Origin: QZKY01 sp942492925
Lineage (GTDB): Bacteria; Pseudomonadota; Gammaproteobacteria; Burkholderiales; Burkholderiaceae_D
Assembly: GCA_942492925.1 (NCBI GenBank)
Contig: OW818641.1
Coordinates: forward strand, 620,001-684,000
Direction: 5' to 3'
DNA: 64,000 bases
Under the pieces are notes generated by a model, which had not been told where the DNA came from, did no database searches, and worked only from the letters and a program-made list of their open reading frames with translations. Both the position numbers and the translations under genes were made by a program. Below are positions 1 to 8,823 of this stretch, one piece after another (position 1 is the first letter of the stretch; each line of letters opens with the position of its first letter).

Positions 1-982
1 AATCTTGCGCGACCAGTTCATCGGCGCGCGTCGGGCCGCGATCAGCATCCAGCAGGTGCAGGATCACATCCGCACGACCCAGTTCGGCCCATGTGCGTTC
101 GATACCGATCCGCTCCACTTCGTCGCTGGATTCGTCAGAAGAGCGTATGCCTGCGGTGTCGGTCAGATTGATCGGCACACCTTCGATTTGAATGGTTTCG
201 GTCACTTTGTCGCGCGTGGTGCCGGGAATGGGCGTGACGATAGCGACGTCGGCACCGGCCAGTGCGTTGAGCAAGGAAGATTTACCCACGTTGGGCAAGC
301 CTGCCAGCACCACATTCAAGCCTTCGCGCAAGAGCGCGCCTTGCGCCGCTTGTTTGAACAAATCAGTGAGGGCCCCTGTGATGCCGGTGAGTTGTTTGTG
401 TGCGTCGGTCTTTTTGAAAAAGTCGATGGATTCTTCCGGAAAATCGAGCGTGGCTTCGACGAGCGTGCGCAATTCAGTAATGCGCGTGGCGAGTGTGCGG
501 ACGGATTCTGAAAAGACACCCGAGAGCGAACGCGAAGCCGAGCGGGCAGCTGCTTCGGTCGACGCGTCGATCAAGTCCGCAATCGCTTCCGCCTGCGCGA
601 GGTCGATTTTGTCGTTGAGGAAGGCGCGCCGGGTGAATTCGCCCGGTTCCGCTGCGCGCAAGCCCATGTCTTTACCAGCTTGGAGACAACAGCTCAGCAG
701 CATTTGGGTGACAACCGGCCCGCCGTGGCCGTGCAATTCCAGCACGTCTTCTCCGGTATAGGAATGCGGCCCCTTGAAATAAATGGCGAGACCCTGGTCA
801 ATCAGGTTGCCCTCGCGATCCTTGAAAGGCAGGTAGGTCGCGTATCGGGGCGTCAGCGTTGCTTTACCCAGAAGTGGTTGGAACAGGGGCGAAAGATTTT
901 TGCCTGAAATGCGAATGATGCCAACGCCGCCGCGCCCAGAGGGGGTGGCAATGGCAACAATGGGGGATGAATCAAAAGACAT
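1..982 (-). CDS. mnmE: tRNA uridine-5-carboxymethylaminomethyl modification GTPase MnmE (3' part missing)
   Basis: MnmE works with MnmG (GidA) to modify the wobble uridine of certain tRNAs, using formyl-tetrahydrofolate and GTP. The frame opens at the ATG at 982 (protein begins MSFDSSPIVAIATPSGRGG, the normal MnmE start) and runs off the left edge, so about 327 of the usual ~450-470 residues are present. The N-terminal folate-binding domain comes first, then the inserted G domain with Walker A GLPNVGKS at about residues 228-235 and the G3 motif DTAG further on. The C-terminal helical domain with its CIGK-type end lies outside the window. In many bacteria mnmE follows yidC near the origin; here the upstream neighbour is a cation transporter instead. 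The identification is secure from the motifs and N-terminus. Confidence 0.95.
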   Translation of the reverse strand, partial: MSFDSSPIVAIATPSGRGGVGIIRISGKNLSPLFQPLLGKATLTPRYATYLPFKDREGNLIDQGLAIYFKGPHSYTGEDVLELHGHGGPVVTQMLLSCCLQAGKDMGLRAAEPGEFTRRAFLNDKIDLAQAEAIADLIDASTEAAARSASRSLSGVFSESVRTLATRITELRTLVEATLDFPEESIDFFKKTDAHKQLTGITGALTDLFKQAAQGALLREGLNVVLAGLPNVGKSSLLNALAGADVAIVTPIPGTTRDKVTETIQIEGVPINLTDTAGIRSSDESSDEVERIGIERTWAELGRADVILHLLDADRGPTRADELVAQD

Positions 983-1049
983 CGTCATCGAATATTAGCA
1001 GCGGGGTTAAAAGAGAAAAAAGAGAAATTCGTGTGCCATTGTAAGGGGT

Positions 1050-2012
1050 TTAACGGGGGAAATGATTGTTTTCGCTCAAAGCGGTCTGGCAATCATATTT
1101 CCCCTCAATGATATCCGGCTCAAAGAAGCACCATTTCACTTGCGGCCAGCGTTCCTGGATGCGGTCCTCGACACGGTTGATCGCATCGATCAGCGCGCGG
1201 TCGGATGGTTGCGTGCTCATCTTGGCTTGGACGGCAATCATGAGTTCTTCGCCCCATTGCAGCGTGATCAGGTTGATCACGCTTTCCACCTCTTCCTGCG
1301 CGTCGACGAATTGCCGGATGGCGGCCTGTTTTTCGGGAGAGGCCGACTCGCCGGTAATCATGGCTTTGACTTCGCGCGTGATAAAGAACGCCACGACCAT
1401 CAGCAAGGCGCCCACGCAAATCGAACCGATGGCATCCCAGATCGGGTTGCCGGTCACGACGGAGAGAATGACCGCGAAGAAGGCGATCATGAGGCCGAGT
1501 AGCGCGGCGATGTCTTCGCCGGCGACGACCATGAGTTCGGATTGGCGGGTTTCACGGAACCAGCGGTAGAAGGATTTGCCTTGGGACAGTTTGCGGATTT
1601 CCCGCATCGCGCCAGCGAGCGAGAAAGCTTCCAGGGCTACAGAGATGCCCAGCACCACCAGGGCAACGGTCGCGTTTTTCAGCGGTTCCGGATGGTTGAG
1701 GTGGGCAATGCCTTCCATGACCGAGTACGCGCCGCCCATGAAGAAGAGCAAGAGCGCCACCATCATGGCCCAGAAATACACGACGCGCGCATAGCCCATG
1801 GGATGGGATGCATTCGGCGGGCGTTTGGCTTCACGCAGCCCAAACAGCAGGAAAACCTGATTGGTGCAATCTGCCAGCGAGTGGATGGCTTCTGCCAGCA
1901 AAGTGTTGGAGCCGGTGTAGAGCGAGGCGGCAAATTTGCAGATGGCAATACCACCGTTCGCGCCCAGCGCATAGAGGATGGCTTTGACAGAGCCTTCGGA
2001 AGGAGCAGACAT
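1050..2012 (-). CDS. cation diffusion facilitator (CDF) family transporter
   Basis: A 320-residue inner-membrane protein of the CDF family, which exports divalent metals such as Zn, Fe, Mn or Co in exchange for protons. About six hydrophobic segments are visible in the first ~215 residues, followed by a cytoplasmic C-terminal domain (ends ...NNHFPR). The metal-site signature of TM2, HSLAD, is present near residue 44. In the TM5 region the usual HxxxD is replaced by GEDIAALLG, a pattern I associate with the SLC30A9/ZnT9-like branch of the family, so the metal cannot be called from sequence. The gene is divergent from argD across a 151-bp gap that must hold both promoters. Confidence 0.85.
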   Translation of the reverse strand: MSAPSEGSVKAILYALGANGGIAICKFAASLYTGSNTLLAEAIHSLADCTNQVFLLFGLREAKRPPNASHPMGYARVVYFWAMMVALLLFFMGGAYSVMEGIAHLNHPEPLKNATVALVVLGISVALEAFSLAGAMREIRKLSQGKSFYRWFRETRQSELMVVAGEDIAALLGLMIAFFAVILSVVTGNPIWDAIGSICVGALLMVVAFFITREVKAMITGESASPEKQAAIRQFVDAQEEVESVINLITLQWGEELMIAVQAKMSTQPSDRALIDAINRVEDRIQERWPQVKWCFFEPDIIEGKYDCQTALSENNHFPR

Positions 2013-2163
2013 AGGCAGTTGACGGATAAATTATTAGGACATGGTTGCCGGCGTTGCACCACGCAAGCAAAGAGGGAATTTTACAGGACCGCGCAGCGAA
2101 ACAAGCTTTCGTGGAATAATAACGCTTTGAGCGTTTATCCTCGGTAGCGAGGTGGAAGAGATC

Positions 2164-3423
2164 ATGAGCACAGCAAACAAGGCAGGCGCAGACGGCGCCG
2201 CAAAACCGGTGACAGTGACCCGGAAAACCTTTGATGAAGTCATGGTGCCGACGTACGCGCCGAGCGAGATGGTCCCGGTGCGCGGTGCTGGGCTGGATGT
2301 GTGGGATCAGACGGGCACGCGTTATCTGGATTTTACGGCGGGCATCGCGGTGACGGGGCTGGGGCATGCCCATCCGGTCTTGGCGGATGCCATTTGCGCG
2401 CAAGCCCGGTCGCTCTGGCATGTGAGCAATATTTACACGAACGAGCCGGTGTTGCGCCTCGGGATGGCGATGACGCAAGCGACTTTTGCGGATCGGGCTT
2501 TCTTTTGCAATTCCGGGGCGGAAGCGAATGAGGCCGCATTCAAATTGGCGCGGCGATATGCCTTCAACAAGTTTGGCCCCAAGAAAAGCAAAATCATTTC
2601 CTGCCTGAATTCGTTTCATGGCCGGACCCTGTTTACGGTGAGCGTGGGCGGACAGCCCAAATATTCCGATGGGTTCGGACCGCTGCCAGAAGATATCGAC
2701 CACATTCCGTACAACGATATCGCGGCGGCGCGCGCGGCCATCACGGACGATGTGTGCGGGGTCGTGGTCGAACCCGTGCAAGGCGAAGGCGGTGTGATCC
2801 CGGCGACGAAGGAATATCTGCAAGCTTTGCGCGAGATTTGCAACGAGAAAAAAGCCCTGCTGATTTTCGACGAAATTCAGAGCGGCATGGGGCGGACCGG
2901 CCATCTCTTTGCTTACATGGATTATGGCGTGGCGCCGGATATTCTGACGTCAGCCAAGGCGCTGGGTAACGGGTATCCGATCGGCGCGATGCTGACGACG
3001 AACGAAATCGCCAGCGTGTTTGCGCCCGGCGTGCATGGCACGACGTACGGGGGCAATCCTTTGGCGGCGACTGTGGCGCTGAAGGTCATGGAGATTATCA
3101 ACACGCCCGAGTTTTTATCGCGCGTTCGCCATGCTGGCGAGCAGTTGCAAAAAACATTGCGCGGCATCGTGGCGGATTACCCCCAGGTGTTTTCCGGCGT
3201 GCGCGGCAAAGGCTTGTTGATTGGCTTGATCATGGCGGAGCAATATCGGGGCAAATCCAAAGAGATCACCGCGCTTGCAGAAAAAGAAGGCTTGATGCTG
3301 CTGATTGCGGGCATGGATGTGGTGCGCTTCGTCCCCGCGCTGATTGTGTCGGACAAGCAGATTGCCGAAGCGGGGCAGATGTTGCGTAAGACCGCTGCGG
3401 CATTTCTCAAAGCGAATCCATGA
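2164..3423 (+). CDS. argD: acetylornithine aminotransferase (class III, PLP-dependent)
   Basis: This enzyme transfers the amino group of glutamate to N-acetylglutamate semialdehyde in arginine synthesis; homologues also act on succinylornithine or other omega-amino acids. The protein is about 419 residues, the family norm. Class III aminotransferase features are present: CNSGAEANEAA near residue 120, the DEIQSGMGRTG motif, and the PLP-lysine segment SAKALGNGYPIG. I chose the ATG at 2164 because GGAAGAG (2154-2160) precedes it; a GTG at 2152 is in frame but overlaps that ribosome-binding site. argJ, another arginine gene, lies 30 kb away, so arg genes are scattered. Other class III aminotransferases are a lesser possibility. 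Confidence 0.85.
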   Translation: MSTANKAGADGAAKPVTVTRKTFDEVMVPTYAPSEMVPVRGAGLDVWDQTGTRYLDFTAGIAVTGLGHAHPVLADAICAQARSLWHVSNIYTNEPVLRLGMAMTQATFADRAFFCNSGAEANEAAFKLARRYAFNKFGPKKSKIISCLNSFHGRTLFTVSVGGQPKYSDGFGPLPEDIDHIPYNDIAAARAAITDDVCGVVVEPVQGEGGVIPATKEYLQALREICNEKKALLIFDEIQSGMGRTGHLFAYMDYGVAPDILTSAKALGNGYPIGAMLTTNEIASVFAPGVHGTTYGGNPLAATVALKVMEIINTPEFLSRVRHAGEQLQKTLRGIVADYPQVFSGVRGKGLLIGLIMAEQYRGKSKEITALAEKEGLMLLIAGMDVVRFVPALIVSDKQIAEAGQMLRKTAAAFLKANP

Positions 3424-3431
3424 CTTTTATG

Positions 3432-3470
3432 CCGTCCCCCTGTGAGGGGGACGGTTAGGATGGGGGTGCG
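3432..3470. repeat. REP-like palindromic element with possible terminator role
   Basis: CCGTCCCCC (3432-3440) pairs with GGGGGACGG (3446-3454) around TGTGA, followed by TTAGGATGGGGG. The same layout (hairpin, then GTTAGGGTG and a G run) occurs at 43941-43986. It sits between the convergent ends of argD and the photolyase gene, where it may also act as a transcription barrier, although no U-tract follows. Confidence 0.5.
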
Positions 3471-3510
3471 ATGCTCACGCGAAGCGTAAATTGCACCTCC
3501 CTTTTTCCGA

Positions 3511-5013
3511 TCATCGTTTGGATGCCGATTTCACCACCGCATACCGTGCCAGGGTGCGCTTTCTCGCCGCATCGTGGTCAATGATCGGATGCGGATAGTT
3601 CTCACCCAAGACGACGCCCGCTTTCTCTAAAATATTTTCAGGCGCGAGCCAGGGCGCGTGAATATGTTTGCTATCCAGCTTGCGCAGTTGCGGCAGGTGG
3701 CGCTTGATGAAAACGCCATCCGGATCGAATTTTTGCGATTGTGTGACGGGATTGAAAATGCGGAAATAGGGTTGTGCGTCGCAGCCGGAAGATGCGGCCC
3801 ATTGCCATCCGCCGTTGTTGGCGGCGAGGTCGAAATCGTTCAAGTGGCGCGCAAAATAATCTTCACCCCAGCGCCAGTCGATGCCTAAATCCTTGATGAG
3901 AAAACTCGCGGTCACCATGCGCAGGCGGTTGTGCATGAAGCCGGTGGTGTTCAATTGCGTCATCGCAGCATCGACAAGCGGATACCCGGTTTGTCCCGCG
4001 CACCAGGCGTCAAAATGGATCAAGGCATCACCGTCGTCTTCCCACGAGATGTTGTCGAACGCGGGTTTGAAGGCATGATCCACCACCTGCGGAAAGTGAT
4101 GCAGGATCTGGAAGTAAAAGTCGCGCCAGATGAGTTCGGCAAGCCACACTTCCGCGCCGTTACCTTCGCCTAGCCGAATCGCATCAACGGCGTGTCGGGC
4201 GAGTGCGCGAACGGACACCGTGCCGAAACGCAAATGCACGGAGAGGTGCGAGGTGGCATCCTGCGCAGGAAAATCGCGCGTGCGGTCATATCGTGCCAGT
4301 CGTTTCCAGAATGACGTCGCCATTTTTTCGCCACCCGACATGCCGGGTGCAAAAGGCAGCGCTGCGGAATCAATGGCGGAAAATCCCATTTGATCGAGCG
4401 AGGGTGGAGAGGTAAGCACTTCTTTTGGCGGCATCGCAAAGTGCTGGCGATACGGCTCGATGAGCCAGGGCTGTAATGTTGAAAATGAGCCGGAAAAGGA
4501 AGGGGCGGCGTTTTCATCCGCATAAAGTTTTTTCAGCCACGCACGTTTGTACGGCGTAAAGACCGTAAAAGGTTTATCGGCTTGCGTGAGGACTTCGTTT
4601 TTTTCAAAGATGACTTGATCTTTGAAGCTGAACCAGTGTTGATCATTCTGCTGAAGCTGTTGCGCGACTTGTGCGTCGCGTGCCACGGCGTCAGGTTCGT
4701 AATCATGATTCGCAAAGACGGCATCGACGCCCAGACTTTTTGCCAGTTTGGGAAGGATGTCCACGGCCTGTCCGTGGCGGACGATGAGCGCGCCGCCCAG
4801 GCAGCGCAAGGCGGCATCCAGTTCCTGTACCGCAGCGTGAATGTAAGCCAGTCGCCGATCAGCGGTGAGATTGGTGTCGCGCAGGGGATCGAGAATCTCG
4901 GTATCGAAAACAAAAACACAATATACGCGCTGACATTGGCGCAGTGCGTGATGCAACGCAGCGTGATCAAAATCGCGCAAATCGCGTCGGAACCAGACCA
5001 GAGACGCTTCCAT
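3511..5013 (-). CDS. phrB: deoxyribodipyrimidine photolyase (DNA photolyase, class I)
   Basis: Photolyase repairs cyclobutane pyrimidine dimers using light, FADH- and an antenna chromophore. The protein is 500 residues. The N-terminal photolyase domain starts with WFRRDLRDFDHAAL; the FAD-binding C-terminal half carries ELIWRDFY, the TGYPLVDAAM and GFMHNRLRM motifs, and WQWAASSGCDAQPYFRIFNP, all typical of class I CPD photolyases. The ATG at 5013 is preceded by AGGAG at a good distance; longer in-frame starts upstream would add a non-homologous N-terminus. It is convergent with argD. A cryptochrome-like role cannot be excluded, but the motifs favour repair. Confidence 0.93.
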   Translation of the reverse strand: MEASLVWFRRDLRDFDHAALHHALRQCQRVYCVFVFDTEILDPLRDTNLTADRRLAYIHAAVQELDAALRCLGGALIVRHGQAVDILPKLAKSLGVDAVFANHDYEPDAVARDAQVAQQLQQNDQHWFSFKDQVIFEKNEVLTQADKPFTVFTPYKRAWLKKLYADENAAPSFSGSFSTLQPWLIEPYRQHFAMPPKEVLTSPPSLDQMGFSAIDSAALPFAPGMSGGEKMATSFWKRLARYDRTRDFPAQDATSHLSVHLRFGTVSVRALARHAVDAIRLGEGNGAEVWLAELIWRDFYFQILHHFPQVVDHAFKPAFDNISWEDDGDALIHFDAWCAGQTGYPLVDAAMTQLNTTGFMHNRLRMVTASFLIKDLGIDWRWGEDYFARHLNDFDLAANNGGWQWAASSGCDAQPYFRIFNPVTQSQKFDPDGVFIKRHLPQLRKLDSKHIHAPWLAPENILEKAGVVLGENYPHPIIDHDAARKRTLARYAVVKSASKR

Positions 5014-5143
5014 GTGTGCGGCTCCTGCGAGGGACGTTGACATACCCACAAAAACAAACGCAACCGAATAAGCAAAAAAGCTTTTCGATTGCGCAGTCAA
5101 ACTGCGCCCGCGGGGCGGGCGCAATCAAAGGGATCAAGCGTGA

Positions 5144-5461
5144 TTAAGCGTCGAGCGGTGTTTTTGGCTTGAACTGCTTATCGCTGATGCGGAATTTCGC
5201 GCGACGGTCGCCCATCAACGCACGCAGGTCGCGAATGGTCATGTCGCTGACTTCATGCATGCGGATCAACAACGAGGCGCCGACCGGCAAACGGTAGTGA
5301 CGGATTTTGCTGATGACTGGCGGTGCCACTTCCAGTGCGCGTGAGAGCGCGGCATCGTTTTTCAATCCCAGCTTTTTGATCAGGGTGTCGAGCAAGTGAT
5401 TCGGATCGTAGCCGCGCGGATCCAGTTTCTGTTCGCCCTCGTTTTTGGTTTGATTGCTCAT
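5144..5461 (-). CDS. small helix-turn-helix-like protein of unknown role
   Basis: A 105-residue basic protein read from ATG 5461 (MSNQTKNEGEQKL), with AGGGA upstream; an in-frame ATG at 5521 would add 20 residues. The central part (LLDTLIKKLGLKNDAALSRALEVAPPVISKIRHYRLPVGASLLIRMHEVSDMTI) has the spacing of an XRE/lambda-repressor-type helix-turn-helix: a helix, 'NDAALSRAL' as helix 2, 'APPVISKIR' as recognition helix. I read it as a possible DNA-binding regulator but recognise no named family. It lies between the photolyase gene (same strand, 130 bp downstream) and a long AT-rich region upstream. Confidence 0.6.
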   Translation of the reverse strand: MSNQTKNEGEQKLDPRGYDPNHLLDTLIKKLGLKNDAALSRALEVAPPVISKIRHYRLPVGASLLIRMHEVSDMTIRDLRALMGDRRAKFRISDKQFKPKTPLDA

Positions 5462-5900
5462 GGTTGATGATCCCTTTTTATTTACAGAAGGTAATTGCGA
5501 CAATAGCCTGTAGACATTCATTTAAGGTTCGCGTTGGCGTGTTTCAGGCGGTCGCGAGACGAGGCATCATTTCCCGTTTATAAAAATGCACATAAATTTA
5601 CGGGAACTTGATTTTACAACACATTTTACTCACTTTCCATTATGCAATATTTAGTTCGCGTTTTATTTTTGCCACACTTTACGCGGTAACTTTTTATCAA
5701 TATTACAATAATTTTGCGATGGCACGTCGATTAACTTGTATTCAGAGTAACAAACAGAAAAACATTTCATTTTGATAAGCGTCAATTGTCGGCCGGAAAG
5801 TTGTTTCTTTCAAGTGAATGTTGTGAATAAGGCAGGTTTTAATATTGCAAACTTGTCGAGAAGGGCGCAGGTTGCGGGGAAAGTCTCTAAAATTGGCAAC
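5462..5900. other. AT-rich intergenic region between divergent genes
   Basis: About 440 bp without a supported gene, clearly more AT-rich than its surroundings from 5570 to 5770. It must carry the promoters of the minus-strand helix-turn-helix gene and of the plus-strand EEP gene. I see A/T tracts and TATTACAA/TATGCAAT-type hexamers but no convincing operator, RNA gene or repeat. An open frame continues upstream of 5901 to a TTG at 5772, without homology-like sequence. Confidence 0.5.
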
Positions 5901-6716
5901 ATGAAATTGCGTATCGCGACGTACAACATACACAAAGGCGTGACTTCCCTGAGCGCACGCCCACGCATCCATTCGCTGAAGCGTGCGCTTCGTACCTTGG
6001 ACGCCGAGCTGGTTTTTTTGCAAGAGGTGCGTGGACAGGACGAATTGCTGGCGGTGCGCATGGATAATCCGCTGCTCACGATTGCCCAGCATGAATTTCT
6101 GGCTGGCCGTCTTTACCACAGCGTGTATGGGATGAACCGGGAATATGACTACGGTCATCACGGGAATGCCCTGCTGAGCCGTTATCGGATCATGCATTCC
6201 GAAAACCTGGACGTGTCCGACAACCCGCTGGAGTCGCGCGGCATTTTATATTGCGTGATCGAAACCGGTGCAGCCAACATTCACTGCTATGTCATGCATC
6301 TGGGGTTGCTGGCGGTGAGTCGTCGTCGCCAAACGCAGGACCTCATCAAATTCGTGCAATCAACCGCAGGCAAGGAGGAACCCGTCATCATCGCGGGCGA
6401 CACGAACGATTGGGGCAACGAATTGGGAGAGATGTTGCGCGAAGCGCTCGGCGTGCAGGAAGTTTTCGACAATCTGGAAACAGAAGCCGGATTTCTCAAC
6501 ACGCTGCGCAAGATCACCGGTCGCCAGCCGAGGCTGAATCCGGCCCGCACGTTTCCCGCATCGAAGCCTTTCTTGCGACTGGATCGGATTTATGTGCGCG
6601 GTTTCGAGGTAGAATCTGCCGAGGTGCTGCACGGCATACGCTGGAGTCGCTTGTCCGATCATGCGCCGATTGTCGCGACACTGGAATTGAAAAAACGTCG
6701 AAATAAAAAAACCTGA
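5901..6716 (+). CDS. endonuclease/exonuclease/phosphatase (EEP) family protein, YbhP-like
   Basis: A 271-residue protein of the EEP (DNase I-like) superfamily, metal-dependent phosphodiesterases acting on nucleic acids or phospholipid head groups. Visible motifs: ATYNIHKG at the start, FLQEVRGQ (catalytic Glu), the GDTND metal/phosphate motif about midway, and SDHAPI near the end. I chose ATG 5901 because the family core begins immediately (MKLRIATYN); no strong ribosome-binding site is visible. It is followed after 22 bp by a ClsB-type cardiolipin synthase, the same pairing as ybhP-ybhO in E. coli, which suggests a linked role in phospholipid metabolism. The substrate is unknown. Confidence 0.85.
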   Translation: MKLRIATYNIHKGVTSLSARPRIHSLKRALRTLDAELVFLQEVRGQDELLAVRMDNPLLTIAQHEFLAGRLYHSVYGMNREYDYGHHGNALLSRYRIMHSENLDVSDNPLESRGILYCVIETGAANIHCYVMHLGLLAVSRRRQTQDLIKFVQSTAGKEEPVIIAGDTNDWGNELGEMLREALGVQEVFDNLETEAGFLNTLRKITGRQPRLNPARTFPASKPFLRLDRIYVRGFEVESAEVLHGIRWSRLSDHAPIVATLELKKRRNKKT

Positions 6717-6738
6717 AGCGGACACGTATGGATACTTG

Positions 6739-7902
6739 ATGCGCACGGTTATCTTTACTGCCCAAAACCGTCTGTCCATTCTCCAGAGCGGGAAGGATTA
6801 CTTCCCAGCCTTGATTGAAGCCATCAATGCCGCTCGCATCGAGGTGTATTTCGAAACCTACATTTTTGCCCAAGATGAAATCGGTCACGCCGTCAAGGAA
6901 GCCTTAAAGCGCGCGGCATCGCGTGGCGTTGCGGTGCATGTGATCACGGACTGGTTGGGGACCGGCAACGGTTGGGGCAAGACACTCGCCGCAGACTTGA
7001 AATCCGACGGTGTCGAGCACCGCACGTTCAATCCCTGGTTCGTGCGCGGGATTGCCCGCACGCACAGAAAGATCTGTGTCGTCGATGGTGAAGTGGCATT
7101 TGTCGGCGGCATCAACATCAACAACGACTATCGATACGATTACAGGGATAAGCGAATGTTGCCGGCCCCCCGCTGGGATTTTGCGGTGCGTGTGGAAGGG
7201 CCGCTGGTGGCGCATATCCATCATGAAGTGGAAGCCGAATGGGAGCGCACGGGCACCATGGGCCTGATTTCGCGGATCATTTTGATGCGCGAAACTCGCT
7301 CGATACCGGACCGGGTCGTCGGCAAGCCGGGACTGGCGGGGTTCGTGGTGCGCGACAATCTGCACAATCGCCGCATGATCCAGCGTTCTTATCAGCGCGC
7401 GTTGGGGGTGGCGCGTAAAAGCGTCTTTATCGCTAATCCTTACTTTGCACCGGCGCGCAAATTCCGTCAGGCGCTGGCGCATGCGGTGGATCGCGGCGTG
7501 GAAGTCTCGATTCTCCTGGGTGTGGGCGAGTTCTGGTTGCAGGATTCGGTGGCGCAATCGTTTTATCCAAGAATGTTGCGCAAAGGCGTGAAGATTTACG
7601 AATACCGAAAAACGCAACTTCACGCCAAAGTGGCCGTGATTGATGATACCTGGGCGACGGTGGGGTCCAGCAATGTGGATGGCATCAGTCTGTTCATCAA
7701 CCACGAAGCGAACGTCGTCGCGCGTGATCAGGCTTTTGCCCGGGAACTGCGCGCGTGCATTGAAGTGGCCATTGCAGAAAGCGTCGAAATCAAGCTGGAC
7801 GACTTTGCGAACCGTCCCTGGTACAAGCGCTTGTGGTACGGTTTTGCGTTTCTGGTGTACCGGGGCTTGCTGCGGATCGTGACGTTGGGGGATTACACTT
7901 GA
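6739..7902 (+). CDS. clsB: cardiolipin synthase B-like phospholipase D family protein
   Basis: A 387-residue phospholipase D superfamily enzyme. Two HKD motifs are complete: HRKICVVDGEVAFVGG in the first half and HAKVAVIDDTWATVGSSN in the second, each supplying His, Lys and Asp for phosphatidyl transfer. Length and the lack of long N-terminal membrane helices fit ClsB (YbhO) rather than ClsA. ClsB in E. coli makes cardiolipin and can make phosphatidylglycerol. The ATG at 6739 is chosen; an upstream ATG at 6728 hits a stop after three codons. It forms a two-gene unit with the EEP protein; the third E. coli partner, ybhN, is absent here. Confidence 0.88.
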   Translation: MRTVIFTAQNRLSILQSGKDYFPALIEAINAARIEVYFETYIFAQDEIGHAVKEALKRAASRGVAVHVITDWLGTGNGWGKTLAADLKSDGVEHRTFNPWFVRGIARTHRKICVVDGEVAFVGGININNDYRYDYRDKRMLPAPRWDFAVRVEGPLVAHIHHEVEAEWERTGTMGLISRIILMRETRSIPDRVVGKPGLAGFVVRDNLHNRRMIQRSYQRALGVARKSVFIANPYFAPARKFRQALAHAVDRGVEVSILLGVGEFWLQDSVAQSFYPRMLRKGVKIYEYRKTQLHAKVAVIDDTWATVGSSNVDGISLFINHEANVVARDQAFARELRACIEVAIAESVEIKLDDFANRPWYKRLWYGFAFLVYRGLLRIVTLGDYT

Positions 7903-8009
7903 TCATTACCCGCGCGCACTAAAACGGACTCACCTACTAGAAGATGGGGCGTGTGAGCATATCCCTTTTTGAGTGTCGTTTGCGCCCATAGCGTAATCTG
8001 CCAAGCTTT

Positions 8010-8030
8010 GGTTATCATGTGGCGATAACC
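8010..8030. promoter_or_regulatory. inverted repeat upstream of ppa
   Basis: GGTTATC (8010-8016) and GATAACC (8024-8030) form perfect 7-bp arms separated by ATGTGGC. It ends 10 bp before the AAGGAG ribosome-binding site of ppa. It may be an operator or a leader hairpin; I recognise no known regulator site. Confidence 0.35.
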
Positions 8031-8053
8031 GCAAACCACCAAGGAGTGTGCTC

Positions 8054-8662
8054 ATGGCTTTCCCCAAATCGTTTTACCGCTGGCGTCCGCATCCCTGGCA
8101 TGGGCTGGAGGCTGGCGACGACCTGCCGCGGATTGTCAATGCGTACATTGAAATGACGCCATTCGACGCGGTGAAATACGAAGTCGACAAAACCACAGGC
8201 TATTTGCGCGTGGATCGACCGCAGCTGACGTCGTCGATGCCGCCGACGCTCTATGGGTTCGTTCCCCAGACGTACTGTGCGGCGCGCGTGAGTGCGCTAT
8301 CGCCGAAAGCAAAAAAAGGGGATGGCGATCCGCTCGATATTTGCGTGATTACCGAGCGTCCCATCAATCGCGGCGAAGTCATTTTGCGCGCGCGCGTGGT
8401 AGGGGGGCTGCAAATGATCGATGGTGGTGAGGCGGATGACAAGATTGTCGCCGTACTCGACAACGATCCGTTCTGGCGTGGCGCAAACGATATCGCGGAC
8501 ATTTCTCCTGCGCTCTTGGAGCGCATCCGTCACTATTTCGAGACCTACAAACTGTTGTTTGGCCAGCCGTCGGAGGCGACGATCGAACAGATCTATGGGC
8601 GCGAACACGCATTCAATGTCGTACGCGCCGCCCTGGTGGATTACAGTGAGGAATATGGCTAA
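8054..8662 (+). CDS. ppa: inorganic pyrophosphatase
   Basis: A 202-residue family I soluble pyrophosphatase, hydrolysing pyrophosphate to two phosphates with Mg2+ and so pulling biosynthetic reactions forward in the cytoplasm. The metal-binding signature GDGDPLDICVI is present, as are YGFVPQTYC upstream of it and KIVAVLDNDP downstream. The length is slightly above the ~175 residues of E. coli Ppa because of a longer N- and C-terminus. The start is fixed by AAGGAG at 8041-8046, seven bases before ATG 8054; an in-frame GTG at 8048 is too close to that site. It appears to be monocistronic and lies just upstream of rnpB. Confidence 0.93.
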   Translation: MAFPKSFYRWRPHPWHGLEAGDDLPRIVNAYIEMTPFDAVKYEVDKTTGYLRVDRPQLTSSMPPTLYGFVPQTYCAARVSALSPKAKKGDGDPLDICVITERPINRGEVILRARVVGGLQMIDGGEADDKIVAVLDNDPFWRGANDIADISPALLERIRHYFETYKLLFGQPSEATIEQIYGREHAFNVVRAALVDYSEEYG

Positions 8663-8812
8663 GTAATAATCTTGAGCGACTTCCCGCTGGCGCCACTGTT
8701 CGGTGAGGCGACTGGGCAGGCGCGTATTCTCTTTCTTCATTTAAAAAATGCAAAGCGGTGCCTCGCCGCACGTTCTTTGCGTGAGAGAAAGATGTACCTC
8801 GCACACAAGGAG

Positions 8813-8818
8813 TAAAAT
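8813..8818 (+). promoter_or_regulatory. -10 element of the rnpB promoter
   Basis: TAAAAT lies six bases before the first paired base of the RNase P RNA, the expected position for a -10 box. The -35 region is weak. Confidence 0.5.
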
Positions 8819-8823
8819 GCCGT

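Noticed and set aside
1..982. Proximity to the replication origin because of mnmE
   Set aside because: yidC, rnpA and rpmH, which normally precede mnmE near oriC, are not on its upstream side here; a cation transporter is.
8297..8740. 147-codon minus-strand frame opposite ppa, start MKKENTRLPSRL
   Set aside because: Most of it is antisense to the conserved pyrophosphatase and it resembles nothing known.
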